A stretch of DNA of 64,000 nt, taken from contig NW_025946061.1 of NCBI RefSeq assembly GCF_000764305.2, positions 1 to 64,000 on the forward strand, read 5' to 3'. Made by a program: the position numbers and the translations under genes. This DNA is from Hyalella azteca (taxonomy: Eukaryota; Arthropoda; Malacostraca; Amphipoda; Hyalellidae). The notes under the pieces were generated by a model. The model did no database searches and had not been told where the DNA came from. It was given only the letters and a program-made list of their open reading frames with translations. Position 1 is the stretch's first letter. Each line of letters opens with the position of its first letter. Shown piece by piece: positions 34,297-46,032 of the stretch.

Positions 34297-36457
34297 ATGT
34301 TTGAAATTTGTTCATCGAAAATGGCTAGAACAATCACAAACTGTATATTCTGGGAAAATTGTAACAGAGCTCTGAAACATACTTCACTACCAAGTATACC
34401 AAGTAAGTTACATTTATGTACCTATAAGATTTTTTTAACAACCCTCAAATTTACTGGAAAAAATTTCTTCTCATCTCAATTGCCTGGATTGATTTTATTT
34501 TTAACCAATTACATATTCATTTTTCTTCATTGCCAGTGCCAGTACTACAATATTTTGTAGCTGATCTGTAACTTGGTGAAGTGCATCTTAGAATATGTCT
34601 ATTATATTGTTATACATGAATGTTGAGCTGAATCTGTTTGAAAAATATGGAGCAATTGATTTTTTGTTTTATTTATTTTTCAGGTTTTGGACCTAGAAAT
34701 CTGAGCAACTACTATCATCCTACACAATGTTCTCATCCACCCTATCGATCTGTTACTCCTGTTATGATTCCCTTTCATATGCCTGGGGAAGGAGCTTCAC
34801 AATTGCGTTTTCCACTTCCTTTGAATGCCTCCTCATTGTTACATTCTACCACAACTAGTGCTCTTGGTCACAGATGGTATGCATCTTCTGCCCAAGGTAA
34901 GAGATAAATCTTGATTAAATATACCTATTTTTGTTGCCATATCTTCAGGTATATATTTGTTCTCATATAAGCTATATGATTTTACTAAATATCTTGAAAA
35001 TTACATAATGAAATACTCTTTCTTGAATGATATTCAAGTGTCCTTTCAAGTGCATAATAACCAATTGCAATTTTTAGGAAATTCTACGGAAAATAAATTG
35101 AAAGAGGAGCCTGTTGATGAAAGCAAGTTGGGGCTCGTTGCTCGTTTCAAATTGATGTACAAACAATACTGGTATGTGCTGATCCCTGTCCATTGGGCCA
35201 CCTCAGCAGTCTGGTACGGTTCATTCTTCATCGCTGCCAAGAAGTTAGTATTTCTGAGAAATTCCTATAAGTACATATATATCTCGTGCATTGGTCATTT
35301 AGTCTTTAAAACTCTGGAACCAACTATTTGACTCACAAATAAATAATTTAAAATTTCTAGAAAACTTCCTGTGATCTTTTCCTTGTTTTCACTTGTGATC
35401 CAGAGACTTGTGTAATAGATCTGCAAACACTGGGTTGCATTTTAAGACCTGCAGATAACTGTTAATTGTTAGTTTCGTGATAACAGAATAGGTGTCCTCT
35501 GTTTTATCTCTATTTTACATTTCTGTTGATATATGTGTCCATGTGAGCAATATTTAGTTTTACCTTTGGAATTAATCTTTTTAAACACCCTTACTTAATC
35601 AATTAATAGTTTATTATCATGAACTCATTCCACAGTGGCGTTGAGATCGTGCCGATGCTAGAAGCTATGGGAGTTACTAGCGACAAAATTTTATCAGTAC
35701 TCAAAGACAGCAATGCTGGGTACTATGCAATAGCATACGCTATGTACAAATTGGCAACTCCTGCGCGCTACACAGTCACTCTGGGTCAGTATCAGCTATT
35801 TTTACTCTATTTAGAATCAGGAGTCATGGAGGGCTGCAAAAATTAACTCTTCAAGTCACAATATGCGCTTAGTACTTGAAATATTTTTCCATTCAAATTT
35901 TACATGTTCTTTTGACTGAGTTAATTTTAAATTTAATTTATAATTAACCATCACTCAGTCTCTCCACTTTGTGTAATATTAGTATCCTGAATTTTCTCCC
36001 TGATACAGCCGGTACCACATATTCCATTAACTACCTGAAGAAAAGGGGCTACATCAAACCTGTACCATCAAAGGAGCAGCTCAGAACGATATACGAGGAC
36101 AAGCGTGAAGAGATGCGCGGCAAACGAGACGAGTTGATGGACAAGTTAGAGGAGCGGCGAGGGGAATTGAGGGACAAGTTCGAGGAGCGGCGGGAGGAAT
36201 TGAGGGACATGATAGAGGAGCGGCGCAGCGAGATGCACGAGAAGCGCAATGAGCTGACCAAGCGCTTGCAGTCTGGTACCAAAGAAATGAAGAATAAGAT
36301 CGCGGAGCGTTCCGATGAAATCAAAGAGAAATTGGAGCAGAATTCGCACAATCTTCAACAAAGTTTGGAGAGTTCATCAAGCAAATTTAAGCGTAAAGTC
36401 TTGGATGAAAGCAGAAAAATTCAAAGCCATGTGCCAGAAATTGGAAGAAAAGATTAG
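34297..36457 (+). CDS. FAM210A: FAM210A-like mitochondrial protein (DUF1279), five exons
   Basis: Exons: 34297-34402, 34684-34896, 35078-35243, 35636-35784, 36009-36457 (TAG 36455-36457). Phases 1,1,2,1 agree and all introns are GT-AG. The predicted protein is about 360 residues; an in-frame second ATG at 34321 could be the true start. Residues 1-110 are Arg/Ser-rich and lack acids at the very start, fitting a mitochondrial targeting peptide. The DUF1279 domain (about 130-225) has LVARFKLMYKQYWYVLIPVH, TSAVWYGSFFIAA (membrane segment), GVEIVPMLEAMGV, YAIAYAMYKLATPARYTVTL and YLKKRGYI. The C-terminus (about 230-345) is a long charged coiled coil with an 11-residue repeat. FAM210A family members are mitochondrial membrane proteins linked to mitochondrial protein synthesis and muscle/bone maintenance. 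The coiled-coil tail makes it longer than the vertebrate protein (about 270 residues, from memory). The call rests on the DUF1279 blocks; FAM210B is the nearest alternative. Confidence 0.9.
36140..36238 (+). repeat. 33-bp coding repeat in the FAM210A-like coiled coil
   Basis: Three tandem 33-bp units (36140-36172, 36173-36205, 36206-36238). The first two differ at only a few bases and encode DKLEERRGELR and DKFEERREELR; the third encodes DMIEERRSEMH. The region is much more GC-rich than its surroundings. Confidence 0.9.
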
Positions 36458-37290
36458 CAGCTCGTGAGTTTCAGCTGATGGCAAGAAAATGTTCCTCAGT
36501 TCGGTAGTTTACTTGTAATCTCGCTTATGTTTTGTACAGAACTTTATATTAGCGAAAATTTAACTAATACCCATATTTCCTGTAGAGTTCTACAAGGAGT
36601 TTTAACTGTGATTAATAGAAACTACCGTATGTTCTGCACTGTTGAAACTCTCATGCTATTTTTTGTATGTTGATGAAATATTTCAACATTTTATTCTACC
36701 ATTATAATTTTACCGAACTACACTACCTTCGTTTACGAAGCAGACTATTTTCTTCATAATTGTATCGTTTCTGCGACGAAGTGAAAAAACTTCTATGAGA
36801 GGCTTCAACTTGTCTTTCATTGTCTTTTGGATGGACATAATAGCGTCATAGCATGCGCATCGATGGAACTCAACGTGAAACAGAATGAAGGGTTTGATCT
36901 TTCTCATTATATGATTTTCTGAAGCAACAACACGCATTGAATACTCTTAGTGGAACGGACCTGAGTGCGGAGATCAGGGCTTTCAGACAGGAAGCCCAGT
37001 TTTATACTGCTCTTGAACACTTTGAAATCTCAAGCCTAAAGTGGTAGAAATACATTCGTTTTTCAAACTGAATATTAATAAATGAATTTAAGGGCCAATC
37101 CAAAAACAAACTCACATGCAAGCGAGCAGAAATAATATATTTTACTTAATGACAAACGCTCTCAGCGCTCGTAGATGCCATTCGACTTTCATCATTTTCA
37201 ACTCTCTCCGCCTGTAAGCAAGCTAGGGACGTTTGTGTTAGCTGATTCTAGCATGTTGGGCAGTAAAACTTTTTATTTTCTGCGATGCTA
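36458..37290. other. 3' flank of the FAM210A-like gene
   Basis: Likely contains the 3' UTR; no convincing polyadenylation hexamer was singled out. No other gene recognised. Confidence 0.35.
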
Positions 37291-37309
37291 TTGCAATGCA
37301 GGATAAGTG

Positions 37310-37435
37310 ATACGACGGCATCGCTGGTGTAATTAAAATTTGGCATCGCTGGTGAAAAACAGGGAGTTTCTGGTGAATATCAAGGTATCGCTGGTGAAGA
37401 TCAATGCACACTGGCGAAAAACAAGGCATCGCTGA
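37310..37435. repeat. Degenerate tandem repeat of about 20-25 bp
   Basis: Five or six imperfect repeats of a gcatcgctggtgaaaaacaa-like word (37318, 37343, 37366, 37385, 37406, 37426). Unit length varies from 19 to 25 bp. Confidence 0.65.
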
Positions 37436-39055
37436 TTTAACAGAGTAGCCACGGCGTATGGAGGATTTGGTTACTTAAAGATCGTCTGAATCGCATGCAA
37501 ATGTGTTGTGGCATTATACTACACGTTTTGTGCCAGGTGTTGCAATAAGAGATTGAGTCTATCGACGTACAAAATAGTGAGAGATGAGAATGGAAAGTTG
37601 TGTGACAAGAGAAAGGACACCTACATCTGGCTGGCCAGATGTCGTTTCAGTTGTGCAAACACTTCGTCACTCCACAACGAATTCTACTCGTGATGGGCGA
37701 AGTTTAAGTTGTTCTTTAAGAGTGGAGCAAAATATTAATGTATATATACTTCATTTTTTGGGCTTTAATTTCGCTTTCGACTATTCAGCCTTTTATCTGT
37801 TCTGTACTTAGAATAAATTCAGTTCATTAATTCAACTGCATAGAATGTAATTACCTTTTTTTAAATTGGTGGAATTTATATGATAACCATAATAACTTTT
37901 ATGTGAGCCAAACTCGGGTATTATTTCTAATTTTTTATTCGTCGTTGAAAAATTGAAGTACGAATCTGTCAGAAGACCTCAAAGTAAGTCAGTACGTCAG
38001 TGAGCTTTTCAGTCAGTGAGCTAAGCAGTCAATATTCAAGTGCTAGTCTCATGAGTTGTACGAAGTTTACTTTGCAAACAAATAAACATGCTTCATTAGT
38101 TTGAGTGAGAAAGTTACGTGGTTGGTCTATGCTTTGATGTCAATTCCTAGCTACGTCATGTCTTCTCAAAAACTCGTCGAAGTGGCTTGAATTTTGTGTT
38201 CTTTTTTGAGAGCGAAGGCAAGTTACACTGAAAAATGCAAAATACGCGATAATAATTTACGGATATTTCAAAATGATCGGAAATATAGCCTCTATATTTG
38301 GATCGCTTTATCACCCAGAAGTAGCCTACCAACAATCATTTCGTCTTGTTTTTTTTTATTATTTCATCTCAACTCGCGTCCAAGATATACTTTCCTGCCA
38401 ACAAATATTACCTGAAATGGCAACTCTCAGATCAACAACCCAAATGATGGCTGGGCGCTAACTGAGACTAAAAAAAATAGTTTTCCTGACAGGGCGACGT
38501 ATTTCGGAGCAGCGGCCTGGGGTTCTATCTCACTCAGGCCGTCGACGCTCGTTTGGCTCCATGCCGAATTCGGCTACTACGAGTTACGCGAGGTCCTAAC
38601 GTCTTCTCGGGATCTCTTCAAATTTCTCTTCATTTATATTTTGTACGTTAATTTATATTTGTTTTTGGACAATTTTTTGGTTATGTATATAGTAGTAGTC
38701 TCGAAACAACTTTCAAGATATTTGTAATGTACAAGAAAGTTGACACGCCTCGATCACGAATCAACATTTCCACTCAAGCTTAGTTACGAAAAACTTAATT
38801 TCTTAGGAACACTTTTATTATATGCAGTTTCGCGTCCTAAATATAAGTGATAATTTTCTTTGTCATAATGGAATACTCAATCATTACATACAATTGGTTA
38901 TGCCTTTTTTCATTTGTTAATAAATCGGAGAAATATGATTCTCTTCATGCCGCCATTCTCTGGTATTTAATGCGAGGACAAATTCGATCATGTGCGAGAA
39001 CTACTGCTCAGAAGTTCTCGAAAATTTAAAATTAGTTACTTACTAACTTCATTCT
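37436..39055. other. Intergenic, nothing recognised
   Basis: Several short open frames on both strands lack family features, codon bias or splice support. A GC-richer stretch at 38480-38610 is of unknown nature. A short 'gtcagtgagct' repeat occurs at 37997-38030. Confidence 0.35.
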
Positions 39056-39069
39056 GATTGTGATCGAGT

Positions 39070-39190
39070 GCATAGAAATCTCCAGTGCCGTTATCGTCCT
39101 CAGTAACCGCTCTAGTGGGGTTACAGTAACCTCCAGCGCCGTCTTCGTCCTCAGTAACCTCTTGTGCCGTCATCGTCCTCAGCAACCTCN
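39070..39190. repeat. Short tandem repeat ending at an ambiguous base
   Basis: Three or four units around 'gccgtcatcgtcctcagtaacctc' (39070-39190, period near 27 bp with one longer unit). The only N in the window is at 39190, directly at the end of the array, which suggests a collapsed or unresolved repeat. Confidence 0.75.
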
Positions 39191-39454
39191 AGAATAAGTG
39201 CCTGACTTGTGCATCGCACTCTGTCACCCTAGTCGTTAACTGTTTCAATGAATTCCTTTTACTAGCCAGTTCCTTACAAAGAAGTTTATTCTGCCATGAC
39301 TTATAGAAAGAGGACGTATGTAGACAACGTTTATATAGTTTGAATCTGAGAAATTTATTTTATTTCGATATAATGTTAGGTCTTGTTTAGGTTTTATGTC
39401 TGTCTTTGAATTTTGACTTTTAAAGTGATTTTATTCATTTTTAGTTTAGTCGAA

Positions 39455-39480
39455 CTGATGATGGAGCTGGACTCCGAAAC
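39455..39480 (+). ncRNA. Hammerhead-ribozyme-like core (candidate)
   Basis: CTGATGA (39455-39461), a stem GGAG (39463-39466) / CTCC (39472-39475) closing a 5-base loop, then GAAA (39476-39479) and C. This is the conserved order of the hammerhead catalytic core. Hammerheads of this small type are known from Penelope-like elements, and Penelope RT remnants occur elsewhere in this window. Weak points: one unpaired T between CTGATGA and the stem, and no clear stem I or stem III with a GTH cleavage triplet. Treat as a candidate only. Confidence 0.35.
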
Positions 39481-39584
39481 GTTTTCAAAATCAATATAGT
39501 GAATTTTCTTGGCGTTTTCTTTGCTTTTAAATTCCTTGTGAATTTGCGATATAAGCAGACTAATGATATAAGTACTTATATACA

Positions 39585-39717
39585 GTCATGAAAAGATCCG
39601 GTCAAATGACACGAGTTTAGATCTATGAACAAGGCACGAAAAAGAAAAGAATCGGCGACAGGCCACATCAGGCCTACACTTCAGCGCCGACATCACTATG
39701 TTATGTTATGTTATGTG
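39585..39717 (+). mobile_element. CR1-like LINE 3' UTR with TATGT tail
   Basis: Reverse-complement counterpart of 15953-16080 (gatccggtcaaatgacacg... aatcggcgacaggccacatcaggcc...gcgccgacatcac) ending in a (TATGT)n tail at 39698-39717. Confidence 0.8.
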
Positions 39718-40130
39718 GACCAGACGGCTTTGTTGTTTGTAAGGTAATGGAATCTGTTGTGAGGGATAGGATTATCGATCATTTGACTGTAACCATCTTC
39801 TATCAGACTGTCAACATTGCTTTATTGCCGGTAGATCCTGCACCACTAACCTCTTGTCTACATAGTACTATTGGACTCGCCTGCTGGACGAAAGGGAGCC
39901 AGTGGATGCAGTGTACCTCAATTTTCCCTAAGCATTTGACAGTGTTCCGCATGAGCGGCTGTTGCTTAAAGTGAAATCTTTGGGAATATGGGGAAACGTA
40001 CTCCAATGGATCAGAGATTTTCTGGTAGGTAGACGATAACGTGTCAGTATTAACGGAACAGTGTCAGATTGGGCATCAGTGCGCAGTGTGGAGTGCTACA
40101 AGGAAGCGTTCTTGGGCCTGTATTGTTAGA
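39716..40130 (+). mobile_element. CR1-like LINE RT fragment (outer element, left part)
   Basis: Counterpart of 28300-28905 with an internal deletion of about 174 bp (GPDGF joined to VVCKVMESVVRDRIIDHLTV). Includes KAFDSVPHERLLL-like sequence in broken frames. It ends at ttcttgggcctgtattg, where the antisense LINE begins. Confidence 0.75.
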
Positions 40131-41130
40131 ATAAAATGGAATAGAAGTGTCGTCACTGATGAAATAGGCCCATTGTCTGTTGCCGATTCTTGTACTTTTC
40201 GTGACTTTATTCACAAGGGATCCGGCCTTTGGAACACGTTCTTTCCATAACTGACGATTGATTGAGATAGCTGCTGGACTTACTGCGGTCCGTAAGGTGG
40301 TAGGCATTGAAGACTGGAGACATGCTCCTGCATAGCTTCGTATAGTCTGTTCTTGAAGGCGTTCATACTCGGAGCGTCAACGATGCTTGCAGGGAGGCTG
40401 CTCCACATGTCGGTGACTCGAAGCGAGAAGAAATGTTGTCGCATGGATGTGTTACAACGCAGTTTTTTACTTTATGGCTGTGGCCCCTGGTGTTGGTTCT
40501 TATTTCAAATTTTCGTAATCATTTTGGGACCTTGTATAAACCGTGGGTATACCTGTATACTTCAATGAGGACGCAGACGTCGATAACAGAGGCTTGGAAG
40601 CTTCGTAATCTTTAACCTCTCTTCATAAGGCTTGCCTTTTAATTCCGGAATTATCCTTGTTGCACGTCTTCGAACACTCTCGACTAATTTTTTATCTTTT
40701 TCTAGTTTTGAAGACCACACGGCGTTTCCAAACTCTAGGTTCAGACGCACGACAGCGACAAACAACAGTTTCATCGCTTCAGCATCTATGTACTCGTAAG
40801 AGCGTCTGTTCAGTCCAAGTCGTTTATCGGCTTTATTAACTTGAGCTTCAATGTGCTTAGAAAATTTAAACTCATTGTCGATATTAACTCCTAAATATTT
40901 TTCCATTGCCAACTTCGACATCATCACTCTGTCGTTGACTCGTTGCAACCGTGTCTTCTCATACTGTTCATTATTCATGCCAAGGTGGATTACTTTACAT
41001 TTGTCAGCGTTAATTAAAACGCAGCTGCCGCTAATCAGTCCAGTCAACCAACCTGTCAAGATCACCTTACAACTGTACTTTTTTCAACGTATTCTTCACT
41101 GTATTATAAACTTTTGTGTCGTCAGCATAC
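40131..41130 (-). mobile_element. CR1-like LINE nested antisense (inner element)
   Basis: Minus-strand frame 41065-40562 encodes LINADKCKVIHLGMNNEQYE, MMSKLAMEKYLGVNIDNEFK, VRLNLEFGNAVWSSKLEKDK and RRRATRIIPELKGKPYEERL: the palm-to-thumb part of a CR1-like RT. Just upstream on that strand (about 41130-41090) lies YADDTKVYNTVKN. The 5' truncation is therefore at the YADD motif. About 95% identical by eye to 28906-29866. Confidence 0.85.
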
Positions 41131-41134
41131 GTCG

Positions 41135-41660
41135 AGCACCCACTAGATTCGTTGCTTCTGTAAACGATCTGCCAGAAGAGAAGTAGTGTTAAGCGTGTGC
41201 TCATTTGCTCCATGTATGGCGACGACAGACATAAAGTTTATAATACAGTGAAGGATGCGTCAAATAAAGCGCAATTGCAAGATGCTCTTGACAGTTTAGT
41301 TAACTGGACTGATACGTGGCAGCTGCGGTTTAATGCTGACAAGTGTAAAGTACTTCACCTCGGGAAGAATAGTGAACACCAAGATTACAGTATGAGAAGA
41401 CTTGATTGCAACGAGAGTAATAATTGAAAAGTCTAGTGTGGAAACTTAAGAGTTTATGTCGACAAGAAGCTGTGAATTTTAAGCATATTGAAACGCAAGC
41501 AAATAAATCCAACAAACTTCTTGGACTTGGACTGATCAGACGGTCTTACGAGTTCCTAAATGCAGAAACGATGAGCTGTTGTTTGTTGGTCTCGCGCCCG
41601 ACCCTAGAGTTTGGAAACGCCGTGTGGTCACCGAAACTTGAAAAGGACAAAAATTGAATT
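41135..41660 (+). mobile_element. CR1-like LINE RT fragment (outer element, right part)
   Basis: Resumes the plus-strand element after the nested one: FVASVNDLPEEK, MYGDDRHKVYNTVKDASNKA (a mutated YADD), LRFNADKCKVLHLGKN, then KHIETQANKSNKLLGL, FLNAETM and RPTLEFGNAVWSPKLEKDKN. Several frameshifts. Confidence 0.8.
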
Positions 41661-41835
41661 TTTCGATCAAAGTCAACAGTCCATTTTTTTTTCAAAACGG
41701 AATCCGAGTTCGTATATAAGCATTTTAAAATTTTTTGTGCACTTTCACTTTGATGTAAGCGGTTACACCTTACATTATTTACTGAGTACTGACCTGGATC
41801 TATGGACATGACTTCTACTGTTACTTGTCTTATAG
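41661..41835. other. Spacer between LINE and BEL/Pao remnants
   Basis: No gene or element recognised. Confidence 0.3.
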
Positions 41836-44800
41836 CTCCGCTGACTGACCGTGTGCAGCCGGTGTTGTCTTATATGATGAGTCAAAACCTTCTACTCCTG
41901 TCGACGAAGCTGCTAGAAGCAAACCTTTCAGCAACCGTCGTAGATATTTGAAGACTGACGACAGACCTCGACGGGTATTCATTAACAGTGCCCTTGTAGC
42001 AGCCGCCTCAAAGCGCACGTGTAAGTTTTTCTCTAGCTCTACGCATAGCAGGCTTCAGTGTACGCTTGTCACTACGCATCAAGCGTGCGTTGATCGATGT
42101 AAGGAGCTTGAAATATGCCAGCAGTGCATAAGTTCAGAGCACGAACTGAAAGATTGTACAGTTGAATTGACGATGCATTTGAAATGTCGTTTGCAGTGCC
42201 ATCATTGTAGCGTGCATTTGGTATAGTAAATAAAAAATTAAAAATTCCAGATCCTTCTTGGCGGAAATTAACGGATAAAGTACCCATGTCAAAATCGACG
42301 GTATTATTGGGGTTGATTTATTTCCTTGCATTGCTTTTGGAATTACGCCGCGTTTGAATGGCATGGCTCTTTCGATAGTCTCGAACGTAATTCCTGACGG
42401 AAACGTAGATGGCATTTTGACGCAGAAAATTAAGCGGCGCGTATGCATCAAAATTTGCTCAGGCTATATGCCGGAAATAATTCGTATGCAAACTTTGTTC
42501 TCGATCCCCTTCCAAAATATCCTGATCCAATTTCAGAGGCGCTTCCAGAGAGTTACGTTGAAGGAAACTTAGATAAGTTATTCATATTAGAGACGATCGT
42601 TATCTCTGAAAAAAGAGAGCAATTCTTCCCTTGAAGAAGGGAAAATTAAGCAATTTGAAGAGAACATTAAATTTGAAGATGGTAAATACCATGTAAAACT
42701 TTGGTGAAATGAAAATTTGAGGAACGTGAAATCAAGTTCCAAATTGTCCGAGCTGTGATGGAGCGGGTGCTCGATAGACTAAATTACAAAGGCTTGTTTT
42801 ATCAGTATGACGCTATTTTCAATGAGCAGATTGAGGAAGGCGTTTTAAACGCATTTCGTTAGAGAAATGTACTGGAGATGAAATGTTCATACATCATCGT
42901 GATCTTGTGCGTGAAGACGAGACCTTCACAAAGGAGGTCCGCCCTGTGCAAAATTGCTTGCTAAAACGCAGCGTCTTTTTAGGGTGTTGATTTGATGTCG
43001 AATCTATTCAGTTTACTGCTGGGCATGCGTCATGATGAATATTCAATAATTTTTTGACACAAAACGCGCCTTTCTTCAAATTAAGCTGAGCGACAACAAC
43101 GATCGTTAAAAATTCTGTATTATATAAGTTAATAATGGTGAACTCGAGGCTTACCGGTGCACATCTATTGTGTAAGGCTATGTTGTCAGTCCATTTATTC
43201 TAAATTTTGTGATCAGGCGCAATGTCGCTCAGTACCCTTATGACATGTGTTCTTATTTCTTTAAGAACGGTTTGTACGTTGACAATCTGTTACTGACGGG
43301 TGACGGTCAACGTTACATCCCAGATGATTGAATTATACTGCATTGCCTACTCGCGCATGCTGAACGGGCTTCGTCCTGCGTTCGGGCTTCAAATTGTGAC
43401 GTATTTAATCAAAACTTTCAAACCTACGGTGTGCATGGCTGTGCATTATCAAGGTAATACAGGGAATATTCTGGGCTACATGCATAAAAAATGTAACGAC
43501 ACCGCGTATCTTGCATTCAATGATGCATATAGTCAGCATGACCCGGTCACAAAACGATCAGTTCTGTCTGAACTTTCTAAATGTTTTGATTTCTTAGGTT
43601 TGCTATACCACATTTTGGTCAGGAGCAAGTCTCTTACGAGACGTCGCTGGCAGGCGGGTATTACTCGAGACGACCAAGTCCCACCGATATTAAGTTAGAT
43701 TGGCTCCAGTTACCCAAAGGGCTTGACTTGTTAAATGCCTTTCAGCTTAAAAGACAGTCTCTCGTCGTGGGTGAGAATGTACAGCTAGTTCTCTTTATCG
43801 ATGCTTCAAAAGCTAACTACGGATCCAACGTTTACAGTGTCACTGACGGAGTGGCGGGAAAGTCTGCAAATTTGCTCTTCAGTAAGACCAAGGTATCGCC
43901 TTTGAAGTCGAAAGCCTGCCTACATTATAGAGCTTCTAGCAATTTATCCCGCTATGAAACGTCTGCTATGTCTGGCACGATCACTTGACACTGTCAAAAT
44001 TATCAGTGCCGTCATTGCTGTCGATTCGCATATTGCTCTGACGTGGGTCCTGATCAAGCTAATAAAATCAAAAAATGCCTCTGCCTCCAACAGAGTGAAA
44101 GATATTCTAAATTTATGTGACCAACTGCGAGATGAATTTAAACCATAAATGTAAATTCAAATATGTGCTCACTGCTCAGAATACTTCAAACCGGTTAAAA
44201 TTGTGTCAATGTGGGGACTGTGTGTAGAACGCGAGCTGTTGTGTATAAATTGTGTCAATGTTAACAAGAGAGATGACCGTAAAACAATTCCGTGACCAAT
44301 ATACTTCCTGGCAAAAGGGTCCCGAATTTCTTTGTAAGACTGAATAAAGTAGGCCTAAAGTCAGCTTGTTGACTTAATGTGATGCCAATAAGCAGGTCGT
44401 CTGTGGCGCAGTACTGAATAATTGTGTCAGCACTCCTGTGAATGATCTTCACAGATATTCGCAGCTGGACAAATTGATCTCTGTAACGCGTGGTATTCCA
44501 TTTCATCGGGTCTCTTAAAAAGACAAGGCCCCATCGCGTAAACAGTTTGACGCTGGCCCGCAAATACTGGATTAAATTTCAACAGTCTTTGCATTACAGG
44601 AGCTTGCCTTTTTGCTTTCAGATGGCTCCGGTACCGTGCCTCCTTTGAGATCTTAACCTATTCTTAGATGCTGATGGTATTATTCGTTCCAGAGGACGGC
44701 TGAGCAGATGTGCTCACATACTTTATGCTGTTGGACATCCTGTCCTCATTACTAGCCACAGCCATATCACTAACTTGATAATTAGAAATTCCCATTTAAA

Positions 44801-45860
44801 GTGTGAGCACGTGCATGGGTTTCTCTTCTACCTTAAATGCTCACCGTAATTTGCCGTACATACTCTCCGTTATTGGCGACTCAAACCGCGACCTCGAGTG
44901 AAGCGTTTGCCGTAGGAATGCGCAATCTGCACTCGATTAAATGCATTATCGTACAGGTACCCCAATGTGACTGACTGCGTGAGTGACGGCGTCAATTTCG
45001 TAAGACCGTTCGAAAACGCAGGTGTTGATTTTACTGGTCATTTTTTCGTGCAGTTGGCCTGTTTAGGTTTGCGTGCCATTCATTTGGAAGTAGCGCCTTA
45101 CACGAGCACAATGTCATTCCTCTTTGCTTTCGTTTGATTCTTGAACAGGTTTGGACTGCATAAAAGCATCTTCAGCGATAACGCTCCTAGCTTTGTTCAA
45201 GCTGCCAAAAAAGTCCTTTTTCAGATAGTTGCTTCTCCGAATATTTGGCCAAAAATGAAGTAAAGCATTACCGTGTGTCCGTGTCCCATTATATTCACCT
45301 TGGGCTGCTGCCACTTGGGAGCGCCTTCTGAGAGTTCTTAAAACACTCTGTAAAAATCCATTGGCAGAAACAAAATTGAATACTTTAATTTCTTACCTTG
45401 ATATCTTACGCACAGGAAGCGTTCAATAATCGTTCACCTTACCGTGATACCAGCGATGAGACTTAATATATTGCAACTCCTGATTCTTTCATCCGTATAG
45501 CATGAGCAGTAACTTGACTTTCGGTGCTTTGGTGGGTGACCTCAACATACATGTGCCTGCTCGTGCTGATCTAATTTAAACCCTCGAAATTAAGCAGGAC
45601 GCTCTAGGCAAATTTAAAGACTTATGGTACGATGAGTGCTTTCTCTCGTTGCGAGAAACTCGCATTAATCTCTATCAGCCCAAATGGGAAGATCGAATTA
45701 AAATACGAGACATCGTTATCATATATGCACCGAATAAACCACGTCCTCGGTGGACCATGGGTCGCATCTGTAAATTATTAACAGACAACGACGGAAAGAC
45801 AAGACCTGACCGCTCAGGGGAGTTCACTCAATTTCACTATTGTATCCTTTAGAATTAGGT
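41836..45860 (+). mobile_element. Decayed BEL/Pao LTR retrotransposon, internal region
   Basis: Fragments occur in the order expected for BEL/Pao polyproteins, in shifting frames. A gag cysteine region (RTCKFFSSSTHSRLQC ... CKELEICQQCISSEHELKDC ... CRLQCHHC, 42010-42220). A reverse-transcriptase palm with LYVDNLLLTG (about 43270, YVDN where the family has YVDD). RSVLSELSKCFDFLGLLYHI (43560). An RNase H/peptidase_A17-type segment VLFIDASKANYGSNVYSV ... LLFSKTKVSPLKSKA (43790-43920). ALTWVLIKLIKSKNAS ... NRVKDI (44030). An integrase with DADGIIRSRGRLSRC (44670), C..C spacing and GVDFTGHFF / LGLRAIHLEVAPYTSTMSF (45020-45110). A DUF5641-like end with IKIRDIVIIYAPNKPRPRWT (45690-45760). No LTRs were recognised. 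Confidence 0.8.
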
Positions 45861-46032
45861 TTAGATTCTGTGTTTCCGTTACGTCTCTTGATTGTCCTCC
45901 ATGTGTCTCTGTATCGTCCTTTGACTCCAAACAGGGTTAAAATCAGTAGTTAAAATCTAATAAAACTCTTCATCTATTAGTTTCAATTGTACTTAATCAT
46001 TCTTTCTGCTGCCCTTAAGTTTAATTCACAAT

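Noticed and set aside
36049..36361. Minus-strand frames opposite the FAM210A coiled coil
   Set aside because: They mirror a repetitive GAG/CGG-rich coding sequence and carry no features of their own.
37508..37811. Open frames at 37508-37811 as a small gene
   Set aside because: No family similarity, no splice or polyadenylation support, overlapping frames of similar length.
42010..42230. Cysteine-rich host zinc-finger protein
   Set aside because: Spacing and the following RT, RNase H and integrase pieces identify it as the gag region of a BEL/Pao element.
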